DNA from: Rhodoferax sp. UBA5149
GTDB taxonomy: Bacteria; Pseudomonadota; Gammaproteobacteria; Burkholderiales; Burkholderiaceae_C
Length of the DNA: 21,104 bases
Direction: 5' to 3'
Assembly: GCF_002413825.1 (NCBI RefSeq)
Contig: NZ_DHXT01000065.1
Location: 1,496-22,599, forward strand
Below the pieces are notes generated by a model. The model searched no databases. It saw only the letters and a program-made list of their open reading frames with translations, and was not told the DNA's origin. Both the position numbers and the translations under genes were made by a program. This document shows positions 1 through 7,388 of this stretch, one piece after another; the first letter of the stretch is position 1, and every line of letters starts with the position of its first letter.

Positions 1-327
1 ATCAACGAAGCCAAGGCCCTATTCACCGGCGGCTACCGTGCACCGCACATGCGCCAGTTCGCGGTGGCGGGCCGCAGCGGGGTGGCCACGATCAAGGGTT
101 CGCTGGTCAATATGCGCGACGGCGGCTTCATCAGCGCGCACGATTTCCATATCGCCAGCCTGATCGCCAATGTGGTGTGCGGCGGCGATGTGGACGCCGG
201 CAGTCTGGTGAGCGAAGAGTATGTGATGACGCTGGAGCGCCAGGCCTTCTGCGAACTGCTCGTCCACCCCAAAACGCAAGAGCGAATCATGGGCATGATG
301 TCCACCGGCAAGCCGGTTCGTAATTGA
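1..327 (+). CDS. 3-hydroxyacyl-CoA dehydrogenase, C-terminal end (partial)
   Basis: The reading frame is open from the first base, so the gene starts upstream of the window; 108 codons and the stop TGA are visible. The fragment is helical and ends in KPVRN. It matches by eye the last part of the long FadB/FadJ-like 3-hydroxyacyl-CoA dehydrogenases (fused enoyl-CoA hydratase and NAD-dependent dehydrogenase) of Comamonadaceae. No catalytic motif lies in the visible part, so the call rests on this resemblance and on the thiolase that follows, the usual next gene in a beta-oxidation operon. The enzyme would oxidise 3-hydroxyacyl-CoA to 3-ketoacyl-CoA in the cytoplasm. Confidence 0.7.
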   Translation: MNEAKALFTGGYRAPHMRQFAVAGRSGVATIKGSLVNMRDGGFISAHDFHIASLIANVVCGGDVDAGSLVSEEYVMTLERQAFCELLVHPKTQERIMGMMSTGKPVRN

Positions 328-339
328 TAAAGCTACTGC

Positions 340-470
340 GCGGTCGCCATGCGTCGTTGGGCGGTGCTCGGAATCCTCACGTACAGGGAGTACGTTGCGG
401 TTCCTGCGCTCCGTCCGCCTAGCCTGACGATCGCTCGCTACGCTTTCTCAATCACGAACAAAGCTCAATT
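340..470. repeat. Intergenic hairpin repeat, probably dispersed in the genome
   Basis: The gap between dehydrogenase and thiolase is filled by a structured GC-rich stretch. Its core, 370-404, folds as a 15-bp imperfect hairpin: the perfect inner stem ACGTAC (379-384)/GTACGT (390-395) closes on the loop AGGGA, and an outer GGAA/TTCC stem joins through GU pairs and two mismatches. GGCGG and CCGCC blocks further out could extend it. It looks like the short palindromic repeats scattered between genes in Rhodoferax-like genomes. Only one copy lies in this window, so dispersal is inferred. It may also stabilise or attenuate the operon transcript. Confidence 0.5.
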
Positions 471-493
471 GATGAATTGACCTGAAAGTTAAA

Positions 494-1690
494 ATGAAAC
501 AAATTCAAGAAGCCTATATCGTTGCCGCCACGCGCACGCCTATTGGTCGTTCGCACCGGGGTTTTTTCCGCAACACCCGCCCCGACGATCTGCTGGTCAA
601 GGCCTTGCATGCGGTGCTGGCGCAAGTGCCCAGTCTGGACCCGCAGTCGATTGAAGACCTGATCTGCGGCTGCGCCATTCCCGAAGGTCCTCAGGGGCTG
701 AACATCGCGCGCATCGGCGCCGTGCTGGCCGGCCTGCCGACCAGCGTCGGCGGCATCACCGTCAATCGCTTTTGCGCCTCGGGCTTGAGCGCGGTGCAAA
801 TGGCGGCCGACCGCATTCGCGTCGGTGAGGCGGATGTGATGATCGCCGCCGGCGTGGAGAGCATGAGCATGGTGCCGATGATGGGCAACTCGCCCTCGCT
901 GTCGCCCACCATGTTCAACAACGACGAGAACATTGGCATTGCGTACGGCATGGGTCTGACCGCCGAGAAGGTGGCGACGCAGTGGAAAATCAGCCGCGAA
1001 GCGCAGGACGAGTTTTCTGTTGCATCGCATAAAAAAGCGCTGGCTGCCATGGAAGCCGGTCACTTTGCCGATGAAATCACCCCAGTGGAAGTGATTGACC
1101 GCTCGCCCGATCTGCATAGCGGCGAAGTCATCGAGAAAAAGCGCCTGGTCAGCCTGGACGAAGGTGCGCGCTTTGACACCTCGATGGAAGGTCTGGCCAA
1201 GCTCAAGACGGTGTTTGCGGCGCGTGGCTCGGTCACGGCCGGCAACAGCTCGCAGACCTCGGACGGCGCCGGCGCCCTCATTTTGGCCAGCGAGAAAGCG
1301 GTCAAGCAATTCGGTCTGACCCCGCTGGCGCGCTTCGTCAGCTTTGCGGCCAAAGGCGTGCCACCGCGCATCATGGGCATTGGCCCGATCGAGGCCATTC
1401 CGGCGGCGCTGCGTTATGCCGGTTTGAAGCAGGACGACGTCGACTGGATTGAGCTCAACGAGGCGTTTGCCGCGCAGTCGCTGGCCGTCATCAACACGCT
1501 GGGGCTGGACCCGGCCAAGGTCAACCCCATGGGTGGCGCGATTGCATTGGGGCATCCGCTGGGCGCCACCGGCGCCATCCGCTCCGCCACCGCGATCCAT
1601 GCGCTGCATCGCAACAAGCTGCGCTACAGCATGGTCTCCATGTGTGTCGGCATGGGGCAGGGCGCTGCCGGCATCTTCGAGCGCGTCTGA
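494..1690 (+). CDS. Acetyl-CoA acyltransferase (thiolase, FadA-like)
   Basis: This 398-residue protein has the normal length for a degradative thiolase. It cleaves 3-ketoacyl-CoA with CoA to acetyl-CoA and a shortened acyl-CoA, the last step of beta-oxidation, in the cytoplasm. The nucleophile is Cys94 in NRFCASGLSA; His354 lies in the GHPLGATG block and Cys384 in the MCVGMGQGAAG block, so the catalytic set is complete. It follows the dehydrogenase in the same direction with a 166-bp gap holding a hairpin repeat. The start has only a weak ribosome site (GAAAG). Substrate chain length cannot be read from sequence. Confidence 0.93.
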   Translation: MKQIQEAYIVAATRTPIGRSHRGFFRNTRPDDLLVKALHAVLAQVPSLDPQSIEDLICGCAIPEGPQGLNIARIGAVLAGLPTSVGGITVNRFCASGLSAVQMAADRIRVGEADVMIAAGVESMSMVPMMGNSPSLSPTMFNNDENIGIAYGMGLTAEKVATQWKISREAQDEFSVASHKKALAAMEAGHFADEITPVEVIDRSPDLHSGEVIEKKRLVSLDEGARFDTSMEGLAKLKTVFAARGSVTAGNSSQTSDGAGALILASEKAVKQFGLTPLARFVSFAAKGVPPRIMGIGPIEAIPAALRYAGLKQDDVDWIELNEAFAAQSLAVINTLGLDPAKVNPMGGAIALGHPLGATGAIRSATAIHALHRNKLRYSMVSMCVGMGQGAAGIFERV

Positions 1691-1823
1691 AACCCCACGC
1701 TCACCCTGAATCGAACACCGCGGCGATGCCGCGGCGCCCACCTGCTGGCGCCATCGTTTGACACGCATCATTCTTTCGTCACATTCTCGGTTGGCGGTGC
1801 CGGGTATCCATTGGGCTGGTGTT

Positions 1824-1851
1824 ATGCTGATTTCATTGGAAATCGGAGCAT
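1824..1851. promoter_or_regulatory. Dyad upstream of the sensor kinase, candidate operator
   Basis: Arms ATGCT-GATTTC (1824-1834) and GAAATC-GG-AGCAT (1839-1851) pair over 11 bp around the loop ATTG, with a two-base bulge in the right arm. No T-run follows directly, which makes an operator or enhancer more likely than a terminator. It ends about 150 bp before the kinase start, a fitting place for an activator or autoregulatory site. A weak sigma-54-like GG-N10-GC match (1814-1827) overlaps its left arm. Function is inferred. Confidence 0.35.
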
Positions 1852-1885
1852 GCCAAGGGTGTCATTTTTGGTCCTTCGCTTCGAT

Positions 1886-1913
1886 TTGACGAGTTGCCCC
1901 GCAGTTGTGGAAT
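1886..1913 (+). promoter_or_regulatory. Weak sigma-70-like promoter candidate for kinase-regulator operon
   Basis: TTGACG (1886-1891) and TGGAAT (1908-1913) are 16 bp apart, a five-of-six match for the -35 box and four-of-six for the -10 box. Initiation near 1920 would leave a leader of about 80 nt before the kinase. It is the best match by eye in this gap, but such matches are common by chance. Confidence 0.25.
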
Positions 1914-2000
1914 TCGGATGTGCCTTGCAAGGGACGCCCGAGCATCGGGACTTCGTGCGAATCGGTTAGTTCCACTTGCTATTTCTGACGTGTGGTAACA

Positions 2001-3620
2001 ATGAGATTTTCAGAGAGTCCGCTTAAGTTCAAGGTCGGCCTGTACTTGGCGCTTACCTTGACTGTGGCGATGACTCTATTCACGATGCTGGTCGTTCGGC
2101 ACCAGCGCGATGAACTGCGCGAAGCGACGGTATCTCACCTCTCAAAAATATCTGAAGTCATCACCAAAAGCACGCGCTATGCGATGCTTCAAGATGAGCC
2201 CGAAAATATAGCGAGAATTATTCGGGATGTAGGAAAGCAGGAGAACATTGCCAAGGTTCGGGTCTGGAACAAGGACCGCAAGATCATCTACTCCTCCTAT
2301 TTGCCTGAAGTCGGAAAAATGCTCGATCCGAACGCTGATGGCTGCACGCTTTGCTATCCGAATATTTCGCCCGGTCTTCCGATTCCCACAACCGCGATAT
2401 CGCGGAACTTCATCAGTCCGGACGGCCGCAGGATGATAGGCAGCATGGAATTGCTGCACAACGAGATTTCCTGCTACTCGGCAAGTTGCCATGAACATAA
2501 AAAATCGGACTCGGTGCTAGGCGTGCTGGATATCGTTTATTCGGTCGACGATATCGATAAAAAAATGAACCGGAACAGCCTCATGATCGCCGAATTCTCA
2601 CTGGGCTTCATCGTGATCGTCTCGATCTTCGTGAGCGGCTTCGTCAGCCGTTTGGTCTATAGGCCCCTGCGAGATCTGGAAGCCGGTTCGAATAGGCTAT
2701 CGTCCGGCAATCTGGAACAACTGATTCCGGTAAGAAGTCATGACGAGTTCGGGCAAGTGGCCAAGTCGTTCAATGCCATGACGTTGTCCATGAAGAATTC
2801 CCAGCATGAATTGCAAGAGTGGGGGCATACCTTGCAGCAGAAGGTCGAGGAGAGGACCAAACAACTGCGCACAGCCGAAGCCGAGACGGTACGGACGGAA
2901 AAATTGGCTTCGGTCGGCCTGCTGGCGTCGGGTATCGCTCATGAATTGAATAACCCGCTGACCGGCGTTTTGACTTTCTCGCATCTGCTGCGAAAAAAAA
3001 TGCCGGACGGCAGCCAGGATGCGGAAGACCTGGATTTGGTGATTCGCGAAACAAAGCGGTGCGCCGCGATCATCCGGCGCCTTCTCGATTTCGCACGCGA
3101 GAAGAATCCGGAAAAGAAATTTTCCGATCTCAACACAATTGTCCAAAATACCGAGCGCATCCTCGCGCAACCTGCATCGTTGAACAACATAAAGATCACT
3201 TTGGATCTCGGCCGGGACCTGCCGCCGATCTGGATCGACGCTGACCTGATCGAGCAGGTGGTCATGAATATGATCGTCAATGCGCAGCATGCCATCGAAC
3301 ATGGCGGAAGTATTACCGTCACAACCCGTCGCGTGGATCGGCCGAGAAACCTAACGCCAGGCGAACCGACCGCACCCATGCTGGAAATCGCGATTGCCGA
3401 CAACGGCTGCGGAATTTCCGAGAAAAACCTGCAACGGATTTTCGATCCCTTTTTCACCACCAAAGAAGTGGGCAAGGGGACCGGACTGGGCTTGTCGGTC
3501 AGCCACGGGATCATCAAAACGCATGGTGGAACCATCGTGGTGGAAAGCCAAGTCGGGGTAGGGACCATTTTTCACGTTTATCTTCCTCTGGAGCCCCCGG
3601 GAAATATTGAAAATCATTAA
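2001..3620 (+). CDS. Membrane sensor histidine kinase with Cys-rich (haem-like) periplasmic domain
   Basis: A 539-residue kinase. A membrane segment at about 10-32 and a second at about 196-217 enclose a periplasmic domain of roughly 160 residues. HAMP follows (about 218-270), then a coiled coil, a HisKA domain with phospho-acceptor His314 in SGIAHELNNPL, and an HATPase domain with N-box Asn427, DNGCG (467-471) and GKGTGLGLS. The sensor carries CTLCYP (Cys115, Cys118) and CYSASCH (Cys158, Cys163, His164). The second is a CX4CH motif, which can hold covalent haem in cytochromes c3; the first looks like a CXXCH whose His is Tyr. This suggests redox or haem sensing, or a metal or disulfide site. 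It lies 14 bp before the NtrC-type regulator, its likely partner. A GTG at 1992 would add three residues; neither start has a strong ribosome site. Confidence 0.9.
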   Translation: MRFSESPLKFKVGLYLALTLTVAMTLFTMLVVRHQRDELREATVSHLSKISEVITKSTRYAMLQDEPENIARIIRDVGKQENIAKVRVWNKDRKIIYSSYLPEVGKMLDPNADGCTLCYPNISPGLPIPTTAISRNFISPDGRRMIGSMELLHNEISCYSASCHEHKKSDSVLGVLDIVYSVDDIDKKMNRNSLMIAEFSLGFIVIVSIFVSGFVSRLVYRPLRDLEAGSNRLSSGNLEQLIPVRSHDEFGQVAKSFNAMTLSMKNSQHELQEWGHTLQQKVEERTKQLRTAEAETVRTEKLASVGLLASGIAHELNNPLTGVLTFSHLLRKKMPDGSQDAEDLDLVIRETKRCAAIIRRLLDFAREKNPEKKFSDLNTIVQNTERILAQPASLNNIKITLDLGRDLPPIWIDADLIEQVVMNMIVNAQHAIEHGGSITVTTRRVDRPRNLTPGEPTAPMLEIAIADNGCGISEKNLQRIFDPFFTTKEVGKGTGLGLSVSHGIIKTHGGTIVVESQVGVGTIFHVYLPLEPPGNIENH

Positions 3621-3634
3621 CGTAGGAGCAATTA

Positions 3635-5068
3635 ATGAAAACCAGGATACTGGTCGTCGACGACGAGGAAATCGTCATTAAAAGTTGCATGCGAATTCTT
3701 GTCGACAATGCTTACGAAGTTGATTCCGCACCAAGCGGTCTGGCTGCTTTGAGGAAAATCGAAGAGAGTCCTTTCGATGTGATGATTCTTGACATCATGA
3801 TGCCGCATATGGACGGACTGGAGGTGCTGCAGCGCGTCAAGGAAACGCATCCCGACATCGACGTCATCATGGTGACGGGGTTGGCGCAGATTGAAACCGC
3901 GGTGCGGTCCATGAAACTCGGCGCCTTCGATTATCTGCCCAAGCCGTTCGATCCAGATGAACTCAAGCTGGTGGTGGAGCGTGCACTGGAGCGGCGCCAA
4001 CTCCTGCAGGAAAACCTCAGTCTCCGAACCGAACTTAGCTCCAAATACCGTTTCGAGAACATCGTCGGGTCCAGCCAGGCGATGCAGAATGTCTATCATC
4101 TGATCGCCAAGTGCGCGCCGACCAACAGCACGGTCTTGATCACTGGTGACAGCGGAACCGGCAAGGAGCTGATTGCCCGCGCCATCCATTTCAATAGCCT
4201 GCGCAAGGACAAGCTATTCGTCGCCGTTGACTGCAATGCGCTCAGCGAAACGTTGCTGGAAAGCGAACTGTTCGGGCATGTCAAGGGTGCTTTCACGGGC
4301 GCTGTGGCCAACAAGCGCGGCATGTTTGAAGCCGCCGATGGTGGAACGCTTTTCCTGGATGAGATATCGAACCTGTCGATGTCGATTCAGGCCAAGCTTC
4401 TCAGGGTCATTCAGGAGCGGGAGTTCAGGGCGGTCGGCGACACCCGAGTCCAGAGCACCAACATCCGGCTGGTCACCGCCACCAACAAGGACATCAAAAC
4501 GATGGTGGCGGACGGCACATTCCGTGAGGATCTTTTCTACCGCATCAACATCTTTCCCATCCAGTTGCCTCCTCTGAGAGAGCGCCATGAAGACATACCG
4601 GCGTTGGCGTTCCATTTTCTCAAAGCCTTCGGCAAGGAGCTCGGGAAGGAATCGACCGAATTTTCCGAAGGCGCGTTGAGCGCACTCGTGAACTACAGCT
4701 GGCCGGGAAATGTTCGTGAACTTGAAAATACGGTGCATCGGGCAATGATCCTGAGCAGCGACAAAGTGATTCGGCAGGCTCACTTGACGAACATCATTGA
4801 TGTGCTGCCGCGGCCTGAGCTTGATGTGCCCAGGACCAGCGATGAGCTGAAGCGACTCAAGAAGATGGCACGGGAAAAATCGGTTCAGGAGATCGAGAAA
4901 AACTTCATACTTGAGGCCCTCAAAAGAAACACCTGGAACGTCACCAACAGCGCGGAGGAAACCGGAATGCTTCGCGCGAATTTCCAGGCGCTCATGAAGA
5001 AATACGATATCAAAATCCGTGGCATGGACCCCGATGATCCCTCGTCGTTCCGCGTGGAGTTCACTTGA
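3635..5068 (+). CDS. Sigma-54-dependent response regulator, NtrC family
   Basis: A 477-residue activator with the full three-part build. The receiver (1-120) has acidic residues Asp9-Asp10-Glu11, phospho-acceptor Asp53, Thr81 and Lys103. The AAA+ domain (about 140-375) has Walker A GDSGTGKE (171-178), the sigma-54 contact loop GAFTGA (218-223), Walker B with Asp242-Glu243, and Arg297/Arg303 as likely finger residues. The C-terminal Fis-type helix-turn-helix lies at about 420-457. When phosphorylated, such proteins bind enhancers and drive open-complex formation by RpoN polymerase. AGGAG stands 7 bp before the ATG. It is co-transcribed with the kinase. Two near-consensus sigma-54 promoters lie 3 kb downstream and are its natural targets, as inferred from proximity. 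Confidence 0.95.
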   Translation: MKTRILVVDDEEIVIKSCMRILVDNAYEVDSAPSGLAALRKIEESPFDVMILDIMMPHMDGLEVLQRVKETHPDIDVIMVTGLAQIETAVRSMKLGAFDYLPKPFDPDELKLVVERALERRQLLQENLSLRTELSSKYRFENIVGSSQAMQNVYHLIAKCAPTNSTVLITGDSGTGKELIARAIHFNSLRKDKLFVAVDCNALSETLLESELFGHVKGAFTGAVANKRGMFEAADGGTLFLDEISNLSMSIQAKLLRVIQEREFRAVGDTRVQSTNIRLVTATNKDIKTMVADGTFREDLFYRINIFPIQLPPLRERHEDIPALAFHFLKAFGKELGKESTEFSEGALSALVNYSWPGNVRELENTVHRAMILSSDKVIRQAHLTNIIDVLPRPELDVPRTSDELKRLKKMAREKSVQEIEKNFILEALKRNTWNVTNSAEETGMLRANFQALMKKYDIKIRGMDPDDPSSFRVEFT

Positions 5069-5194
5069 AATGGATGTAGGTTGAAGTTGCCCCTTCCATG
5101 TCACGGACGCCTGATCGTTCTGACGCCTCGCGCGGGGTACTTGGCTGGCGCTACGTGCCATGGATGCCTTGGTCGATCATCAGGAGGAACGCAT

Positions 5195-5215
5195 GGGCAC
5201 TGACCGCTAGTGCCC
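5195..5215. terminator. Hairpin between convergent regulator and cytochrome b genes
   Basis: A perfect 7-bp stem GGGCACT (5195-5201)/AGTGCCC (5209-5215) with a 7-nt loop covers the stop codon of the cytochrome b gene in the only gap between the converging transcripts. No T-run follows on either strand. It could end or protect both transcripts, but intrinsic termination is not proven. Confidence 0.35.
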
Positions 5216-5839
5216 GGCGTCCTCTTCAACTTCCTCGTAGCCGGTAAACATCGCCTTGATGTGAGTGGTCGGCGTACGGCCAAGGGTTGCAAGGTAGGGG
5301 TGAATGAAAATGAAGAACGTCAAGAAAATGAACCCGAGCACGTGCACCGTGTCCACCACGCGAACGCCGCCAAAGAAATCCACCGCTGGTCGAAAACGCT
5401 CAACATCCCACAGTAGCACGCCCGTGTAAAACTGAATCGGAGCGACCAGCATCATGACGATTTGGTAGGTCATGCTTTGCATTGGATTGAACTTGTGATA
5501 GGCACTCGCATGATGCGGGTTGGGGTCCCCCCGGAAGATTCCGAAGCCGTAATATTTCATTTGTGCAAAGAACTCACGGAAATACTTCGTTGGACTCAAC
5601 TCCGTGTGATAGGTCTTGATCTTGTCCGAGGATAAATAGAACAGCAGCCAGATAAAGAAATTGGCGATCAGGACAAAGCCGATCCAGTTATGCAAATCAA
5701 CGGCGGTTTTGAACGCCATGACATTGATCAATCCGATGTATCGAATCTGAACACCGGTGAGTAGCATCGCGAGGATGCTTGACGCGTTTATCCAGTGCCA
5801 AATCCTGACCGGCAGTGGGTGAAGGTATAGTTTTTTCAT
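5207..5839 (-). CDS. Four-helix b-type cytochrome (cytochrome b561 / FdnI-HydC-like subunit)
   Basis: A 210-residue inner-membrane protein with four hydrophobic segments (about 17-36, 50-70, 121-145, 160-183). Histidines suited as haem b ligands are His15 (RIWHWI), His50 (LHNWIG), His166 (TVHVLG) and His180 (FIHPYLATLG). This is the pattern of the di-haem subunits of formate dehydrogenase, hydrogenase and thiosulfate reductase, which exchange electrons with quinones. Here the partner is the nine-haem cytochrome encoded 88 bp upstream, so the likely role is quinol oxidation and transfer to periplasmic haems. AGGAGAGG precedes the ATG. No catalytic molybdenum or nickel subunit is nearby, which argues against a formate dehydrogenase or hydrogenase. 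The physiological acceptor is unknown. Confidence 0.88.
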   Translation of the reverse strand: MKKLYLHPLPVRIWHWINASSILAMLLTGVQIRYIGLINVMAFKTAVDLHNWIGFVLIANFFIWLLFYLSSDKIKTYHTELSPTKYFREFFAQMKYYGFGIFRGDPNPHHASAYHKFNPMQSMTYQIVMMLVAPIQFYTGVLLWDVERFRPAVDFFGGVRVVDTVHVLGFIFLTFFIFIHPYLATLGRTPTTHIKAMFTGYEEVEEDAGH

Positions 5840-5927
5840 TTTCGCCTCTCCTAAAGTTGGGTTGTACGGATGCCTATTGAGCAGTTTGCGGGCAATGATC
5901 GGCCGTTAGTCGAGCACGCCCGGATTT

Positions 5928-7274
5928 TCATTTGTCGCTGGTCTTCTTCCCATATTTCTTGAACAGCCACCTCAAGGTAAAGTGACCCAAAGGTACCGTG
6001 ATGCCGATGGCCAACACGATGACGAACAAAACATCCAGCAGCTTGATTCTGGTGCCACCGATCGCGTAAAAGCCACTGACAGACTTCACGGAAATGGGGG
6101 AGGTCAGAACCTCTTTTTGCGCATCGTAGTGAATTGACCGGCCATCGGGACGAACGATCGAAATGGTAACGGTCTGGAAAATATCAGAGCCTTCTCGGTG
6201 GCACGTGCCGCAGTCCTTGATGGCCTGTTCTTTGCCAACCAATTGGTGCGCCTCCACGCCCGAGCTGACCTCCAGACGTCCACGCAAAACCGTCTTCTCG
6301 TCTGGGTCATCGCTGTTAAACACTTTCAGCAGGCTCTGCAAGGCATAGGCATCCAATCCCTGCCCTTTGGCATCGGCCGCTTGGGCACGGCTCTTGAATT
6401 GCGGCACGCCTTTTTTCTCGGTCACCGACTGGTTGGTGAGGCTGTCGTACAGCCTGAGATTGACTTGCCGTTTCGCCGTCGCCACATGACAGGCGGGGCA
6501 TGAAATCGCTTCAAAATGCCGCTCGACGTTGGGCAGCCACACCTTGTGAAGGTGCAGCGCGTCCTTGTGGCAATTCAGGCAAGCATCTTTGATCCGGCTT
6601 CCGGTTGCGGCAGCCTTTATCTCGTGCGCCTTGTGGCAGTCAGCGCAGATCGGTGCCTTCTTTTCATTGGCTGCCAGTTTGCCGGTTTGTTTGGCGCGTG
6701 CGTGACCATGCACACTGGACGCATAGGCGGTGAAAACCTCACCGTGGCAGTTCCTGCATACGACGTCGTCCATGGGGCCAGATGCCGATTTGGCGCGGAC
6801 CGCGTGCGGATCATGGCAATCCGAACAGATCGGCGCTTCGGAATTGCCGTCGCGAACGAGTGCGGCATGCAGGCTGCCCTCATAGAGCTTGACGTTGTCT
6901 TTGTGACAGTCCTCGCAGACTTTCAGCGCGGCAATTGAATATTCCCGCGAACCAATTTTTGGATTGCTTCCCTTCGTGTGTTTCTTGACATCAAATCCGG
7001 CATGGCAATCGGTGCACCCGTTTTCGTTATGAACCGACTCCGAAAAAGCTTTGTCTGAAACATGCAGGGAGGTCGATTCGCCATTGGCACTTACTTTGCC
7101 GAACTTGTTCTTTGCGTGGCAGTTGAGGCAGGCTTGATCCTCCGGTGCCAGAACGCCGTAAGCAGCATGCGCCGATAGGCTGCTTGCCAAGAAAAATACA
7201 GCTGCCACCACGACAGAAAAAAAAAGGTTCATGTAGACAGCGAATTTGGAGGCTTCTTTCATAGCGCTTGTCAT
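5928..7274 (-). CDS. Membrane-anchored nine-haem c-type cytochrome
   Basis: A 448-residue protein. A signal sequence (about 10-37, ending near SAHAA) is followed by a periplasmic domain with nine CXXCH haem sites, at Cys49, 87, 120, 150, 173, 210, 232, 259 and 355. A C-terminal membrane helix (about 410-430) is followed by a short basic tail. Many extra His residues could be distal ligands. The first eight motifs are 22-39 residues apart; the ninth follows a long haem-free stretch. With the cytochrome b gene downstream it forms a probable quinol-to-periplasm electron conduit, like Geobacter CbcL (nine c haems fused to a b domain) or split CbcBA. The ATG at 7274 was chosen because AGAGGAA precedes it and the signal peptide follows; an in-frame ATG 28 codons upstream lacks both. 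Confidence 0.93.
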   Translation of the reverse strand: MTSAMKEASKFAVYMNLFFSVVVAAVFFLASSLSAHAAYGVLAPEDQACLNCHAKNKFGKVSANGESTSLHVSDKAFSESVHNENGCTDCHAGFDVKKHTKGSNPKIGSREYSIAALKVCEDCHKDNVKLYEGSLHAALVRDGNSEAPICSDCHDPHAVRAKSASGPMDDVVCRNCHGEVFTAYASSVHGHARAKQTGKLAANEKKAPICADCHKAHEIKAAATGSRIKDACLNCHKDALHLHKVWLPNVERHFEAISCPACHVATAKRQVNLRLYDSLTNQSVTEKKGVPQFKSRAQAADAKGQGLDAYALQSLLKVFNSDDPDEKTVLRGRLEVSSGVEAHQLVGKEQAIKDCGTCHREGSDIFQTVTISIVRPDGRSIHYDAQKEVLTSPISVKSVSGFYAIGGTRIKLLDVLFVIVLAIGITVPLGHFTLRWLFKKYGKKTSDK

Positions 7275-7318
7275 TTTGTGTTCCTCTGACTTGTGATTCT
7301 CAACATCCGACCGAACGG

Positions 7319-7344
7319 CCGGGAGGGTTTTGTCTCCCGCCCGG
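7319..7344. promoter_or_regulatory. Hairpin between receiver and nine-haem cytochrome genes
   Basis: The 6-bp stem CGGGAG (7320-7325)/CTCCCG (7334-7339) extends by further GC pairs past one mismatch. It sits in the 114-bp gap within the minus-strand operon. No T-run follows. It may be a processing or stability element that sets cytochrome level against receiver level. No second sigma-54 site was found in this gap. Confidence 0.3.
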
Positions 7345-7388
7345 CACCAAGTTTTCACATGTTTTCCACATGCGTAGAACAGATGCCT

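Larger units (their letters stand above)
1691..2000. other. Intergenic region between thiolase and sensor kinase: hairpins and a dyad, no gene
   Basis: About 310 bases without a convincing gene. Just after the thiolase a GC hairpin (CCGCGGC 1718-1724, loop GAT, GCCGCGG 1728-1734) is followed by a GGCGCC pair (1733-1738/1747-1752). Neither has a T-run, so termination there is uncertain. Further on lie the dyad at 1824-1851 and a weak sigma-70-like promoter at 1886-1913. A small CCCGA/TCGGG hairpin sits at 1937-1949. This is the left junction between the acyl-CoA genes and the redox block. Confidence 0.5.

Noticed and set aside
452..1771. Long minus-strand open frame of 439 codons opposite the thiolase
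   Set aside because: It is a shadow of the GC-rich thiolase gene: low-complexity Arg/Gly/His-rich translation with no recognisable motif.
1814..1827. GG-N10-GC match as a third sigma-54 promoter for the kinase operon
   Set aside because: Only the invariant dinucleotides and a few bases fit (GGCTGG...ATGC), and the leader would be over 150 nt; far weaker than the two real candidates.
4214..5161. Minus-strand open frame of 315 codons opposite the sigma-54 regulator
   Set aside because: The regulator on the plus strand has all family motifs; the opposite frame has none and no ribosome site.
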